Below are positions 61,865-64,000 of a stretch of DNA of 64,000 nucleotides, piece by piece. The position numbers were made by a program, and so were the translations under genes. The notes beneath the pieces were generated by a model. It searched no databases and was not told the origin of the DNA. It saw only the letters and a list, made by a program, of their open reading frames with translations. Numbering within the stretch: position 1 is the first letter of the stretch; every line of letters starts with the position of its first letter. The stretch comes from Chryseobacterium sp. CH25 (lineage in GTDB: Bacteria > Bacteroidota > Bacteroidia > Flavobacteriales > Weeksellaceae): assembly GCF_004119455.1 (NCBI RefSeq), contig NZ_NRQT01000004.1, forward strand, positions 124,001 to 188,000, in the 5' to 3' direction.

Positions 61865-64000
61865 TTAGATTCTCTCTAATTCATCTGCATCAATCGTCGT
61901 TTTGAAAGTTCCGTAATTAACAATCACCTTGTTTCTGGATATTTTTTCAATCGTTCCTACGCTGGTGCTTCCGGTAATTCGGACGCGTTGGCCTTCTTTC
62001 ATCCAGATAGCACGGTCACTTTTACGTTTTTCTTCCAGCTTTTCATTGGTTTCAGCAATTTTTTCAATCACATCTTCCTTTTTAAGCTGTTGCGTAATTT
62101 TTCTTTTGACCACCTGAAGACGCTTGGTTTCATCCTTGTCAGCACCTAGCTTTCTGAACTTTTCCTGTTCAAGAAGTTTTACAAAATCCTTCACAACATC
62201 TTTTCTGGATTTTCCTTTCGTATAGCTGTCGATAAAAGCTTCAATCTTGTTTCCAAACTGAAGTTTACGATGTTCCTCTTCATAAAGCTTTTGGAAATTG
62301 AACAGTTTCTGCTGAAGCTGATCATTCAGTTTCTGAAGGTTATCACGTTTATCTTCTACAGATTCCTTTCTTTCTGCAAGATCGGTTTTCAGTTTTTCAA
62401 CCTCAAATTTTTCCTGCTGCAGCTTTACAATTGTTTTATCCAGATTCACAATATCATGTTCTACCTTTTTCTTGGCAGAATGGATGATGAATCTTGGAAT
62501 TTTGTTCTTTTCTGCAACTTCAAAAGTGAAGGAACTTCCTGCCTGTCCCACTTCCAGTTTATACATTGGTTCCAGCGTTTCTTCGTTGAAAAGCATTGCC
62601 GCATTCTGAGCGTTGGGAAGCTGTTCTATTACCAGTTTGATATTGGTGTAGTGCGTTGTAATGATTGCAAAACTCTTCTTGTCATAGAAAAACTCCATGA
62701 AACTTTCAGCCAAAGCACCTCCTAATTCAGGATCAGAACCTGTTCCGAACTCATCAATCAGTAAAAGCGTATCCGAATCAGCCTCACGAATGATTCCGGA
62801 CATTTTCTTTAATCTTGATGAATAGGTGGATAGATGGTTTTCAATGGATTGATTATCACCAATATCAGTCATGATCTTCTCAAAGAAAAACATTTCAGAT
62901 TTTGGATGAACAGGAACCAGAATACCGCTCTGAATCATCAGTTGCAGTAATCCTACAGTCTTCAATGTAATTGATTTTCCACCGGCATTAGGCCCAGAGA
63001 TACAGATAATTCTGTTGTGCTCCGTTAAAGCCAGAGTCTGTGGGTGAATCGTTTTATTCTCTACCTTATTTCTTAACCATAACAAAGGATGGAAGGCATC
63101 TTTTAGCCTCAGTGTCTTATGACGGTTAATTTTAGGAAGAACACCATTGATAAGTTCTGCAAACTTAGCTTTAGCTCTTACAAGATCAAGGTCAAAAATA
63201 TACACCTGATACCTCCAAAGCTGAGGTTGAAATTCTGCCAGCTCTGTGGTAAGCTGTCTTAAGACTTTATCAATTTCTTTTTTCTCTTCCTCTTCGTTTT
63301 CACGAAGCTTGAAATAATGCTTTACGACACTATCCGGCTGGATATAAGTGATAGAGCCGGTTTTTGAAATTCCCAGGGTTCTTCCCGGAACTCTTTTCTT
63401 AAATCCTGATTTTACCGCCAAAACCCTTTGGTCGTCAATAATGGTTTCCCGTATATCATCCAAAAAGTCGCTTTGTCCATACGTAGTCAGAGCACGGTTG
63501 AAATTTTCCTGAATGGCTTTTTTAGCATGCTGGATTTCTGTTCTTATCCCTTTTAATGCAGGAGAAGCCTCATTTTTCACCTCACCAAAACGGTTAAATA
63601 CCTTATCAACCTTATCAATGATCTCTTTTCTGAATTCCAGTACGGAAACCTCTTCCAGTAAGGTAGGAAACGTTTCCGGCATGGTAGGGAAGAACTTCTG
63701 TAATCTTCCGATCTGTTCCGTGATGGTTTTTATTTTGATGAAAGCACTGTTTTCCAGACGGTAATTCTCAATCAGCATCAATTTCAGCTCACTTTCAATA
63801 TCTTCATATTCATCAAACGGAATCGCATTTGAACTTTCAAAACTCGACAGATATTCTGACGTTTTTTTTAATGAAAGTTCCGCCTCGTCAATTTCCATCG
63901 GACGAAGTTGAAGAATTTTTTCTCTTGTTTTCGGAGAATACGCAAATGGGGAGATTTCCGCGAGCAATTGCGGAAACTCTAATTCGTCTAAATCTTCTTT
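61865..64000 (-). CDS. mutS2: MutS2-family ATPase, 5' end outside the window
   Basis: This protein continues past position 64000; 711 residues are in view, starting in the conserved KEDLDELEFPQLLAEISPF. It is MutS2-type: a coiled-coil core, then the MutS ATPase domain with Walker A SGPNAGGKSITLKT, Walker B DTLLLIDEFGTGSD and a long helical stretch (KKVEHDIVNLDKTIVKLQQEK). It ends with a KOW-like segment (EGQRVRITGSTSVGTIEKI) and stops at DELERI, with no Smr nuclease domain. MutS2 acts in recombination control or ribosome rescue, not mismatch repair. The missing Smr domain makes nuclease activity unlikely here. Confidence 0.9.
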   Translation of the reverse strand, partial: KEDLDELEFPQLLAEISPFAYSPKTREKILQLRPMEIDEAELSLKKTSEYLSSFESSNAIPFDEYEDIESELKLMLIENYRLENSAFIKIKTITEQIGRLQKFFPTMPETFPTLLEEVSVLEFRKEIIDKVDKVFNRFGEVKNEASPALKGIRTEIQHAKKAIQENFNRALTTYGQSDFLDDIRETIIDDQRVLAVKSGFKKRVPGRTLGISKTGSITYIQPDSVVKHYFKLRENEEEEKKEIDKVLRQLTTELAEFQPQLWRYQVYIFDLDLVRAKAKFAELINGVLPKINRHKTLRLKDAFHPLLWLRNKVENKTIHPQTLALTEHNRIICISGPNAGGKSITLKTVGLLQLMIQSGILVPVHPKSEMFFFEKIMTDIGDNQSIENHLSTYSSRLKKMSGIIREADSDTLLLIDEFGTGSDPELGGALAESFMEFFYDKKSFAIITTHYTNIKLVIEQLPNAQNAAMLFNEETLEPMYKLEVGQAGSSFTFEVAEKNKIPRFIIHSAKKKVEHDIVNLDKTIVKLQQEKFEVEKLKTDLAERKESVEDKRDNLQKLNDQLQQKLFNFQKLYEEEHRKLQFGNKIEAFIDSYTKGKSRKDVVKDFVKLLEQEKFRKLGADKDETKRLQVVKRKITQQLKKEDVIEKIAETNEKLEEKRKSDRAIWMKEGQRVRITGSTSVGTIEKISRNKVIVNYGTFKTTIDADELERI

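Overview
The window is AT-rich and looks like a chromosomal segment of a Flavobacteriia-type Bacteroidota, most like Chryseobacterium or a close relative. The evidence is as follows. There is a SusC/SusD pair. Secreted proteins end in type IX secretion (T9SS) sorting domains. There is a moxR-DUF58-batABCD operon, a peptide-N-glycosidase F-like protein, a YfhO-family protein, and small bacteriocin-like peptides with MKNLRKL...INGG leaders. Promoters fit the Bacteroidota consensus (TTG, 19-21 nt, TAnnTTTG) rather than sigma70 hexamers. No phage, insertion sequence or CRISPR array is visible. The genus is inference from protein character.

Layout. 1-1.65 kb: esterase plus cysteine hydrolase. 1.85-11.7 kb: a LytS-type sensor kinase and a LytTR response regulator flank a metzincin protease-SusC-SusD operon, probably a peptide or protein utilisation locus with its own split two-component system. 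12.7-16 kb: tRNA-Phe, a bifunctional OlsF-like lipid acyltransferase and aspartate kinase. 16.4-19.3 kb: fbp-menC, then three Cys-rich peptide genes on the opposite strand, interleaved with a decayed copy of the menC tail. 19.7-27.2 kb: DUF900-type hydrolase, glnS, oleate hydratase, an AraC regulator and an MFS transporter. 27.3-33.4 kb: a large secreted metzincin, a small lipoprotein/membrane protein pair, and a YpdA-like flavoprotein. 33.5-40.2 kb: a leftward run of glycosyltransferase, YfhO, DUF4834, DUF6263 lipoprotein, rlmB and DinB. 40.5-43.4 kb: PNGase F-like protein, divergent from a secreted protein. 43.6-51.6 kb: moxR-GNAT-DUF58-bat operon, then a MarC protein. 52.8-57.5 kb: menF, a MenI-like thioesterase, an acyltransferase, a 20-codon mini-gene and a PspC/PadR operon. 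58-64 kb: small genes, a cobalamin riboswitch in front of an acyl-CoA thioesterase, two hypothetical genes and mutS2, which runs off the right edge.

The strongest global signal is a set of ten places where one missing A or T in a homopolymer run breaks, truncates or falsely fuses a gene. The affected genes are the sensor kinase, SusD, one bacteriocin-like peptide, glnS, a small membrane protein, ypdA, the PNGase-like gene, the DUF58 gene, the Bat-operon protein after it, and the marC 3' end. In every case adding one base restores a sensible reading frame. Nine of the ten repaired genes then have a whole number of codons, and for marC the repair creates a stop codon. Because essential glnS is among them, base-calling or assembly error is the simplest explanation, and these genes are probably intact in the organism.

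The best candidates for undescribed biology are the duplicated bacteriocin-like peptide cluster carrying menC-tail debris, the cobalamin riboswitch that precedes a thioesterase rather than a B12 gene, the 20-residue mini-gene with its own terminator, and the split kinase/regulator around the protease-SusCD operon.
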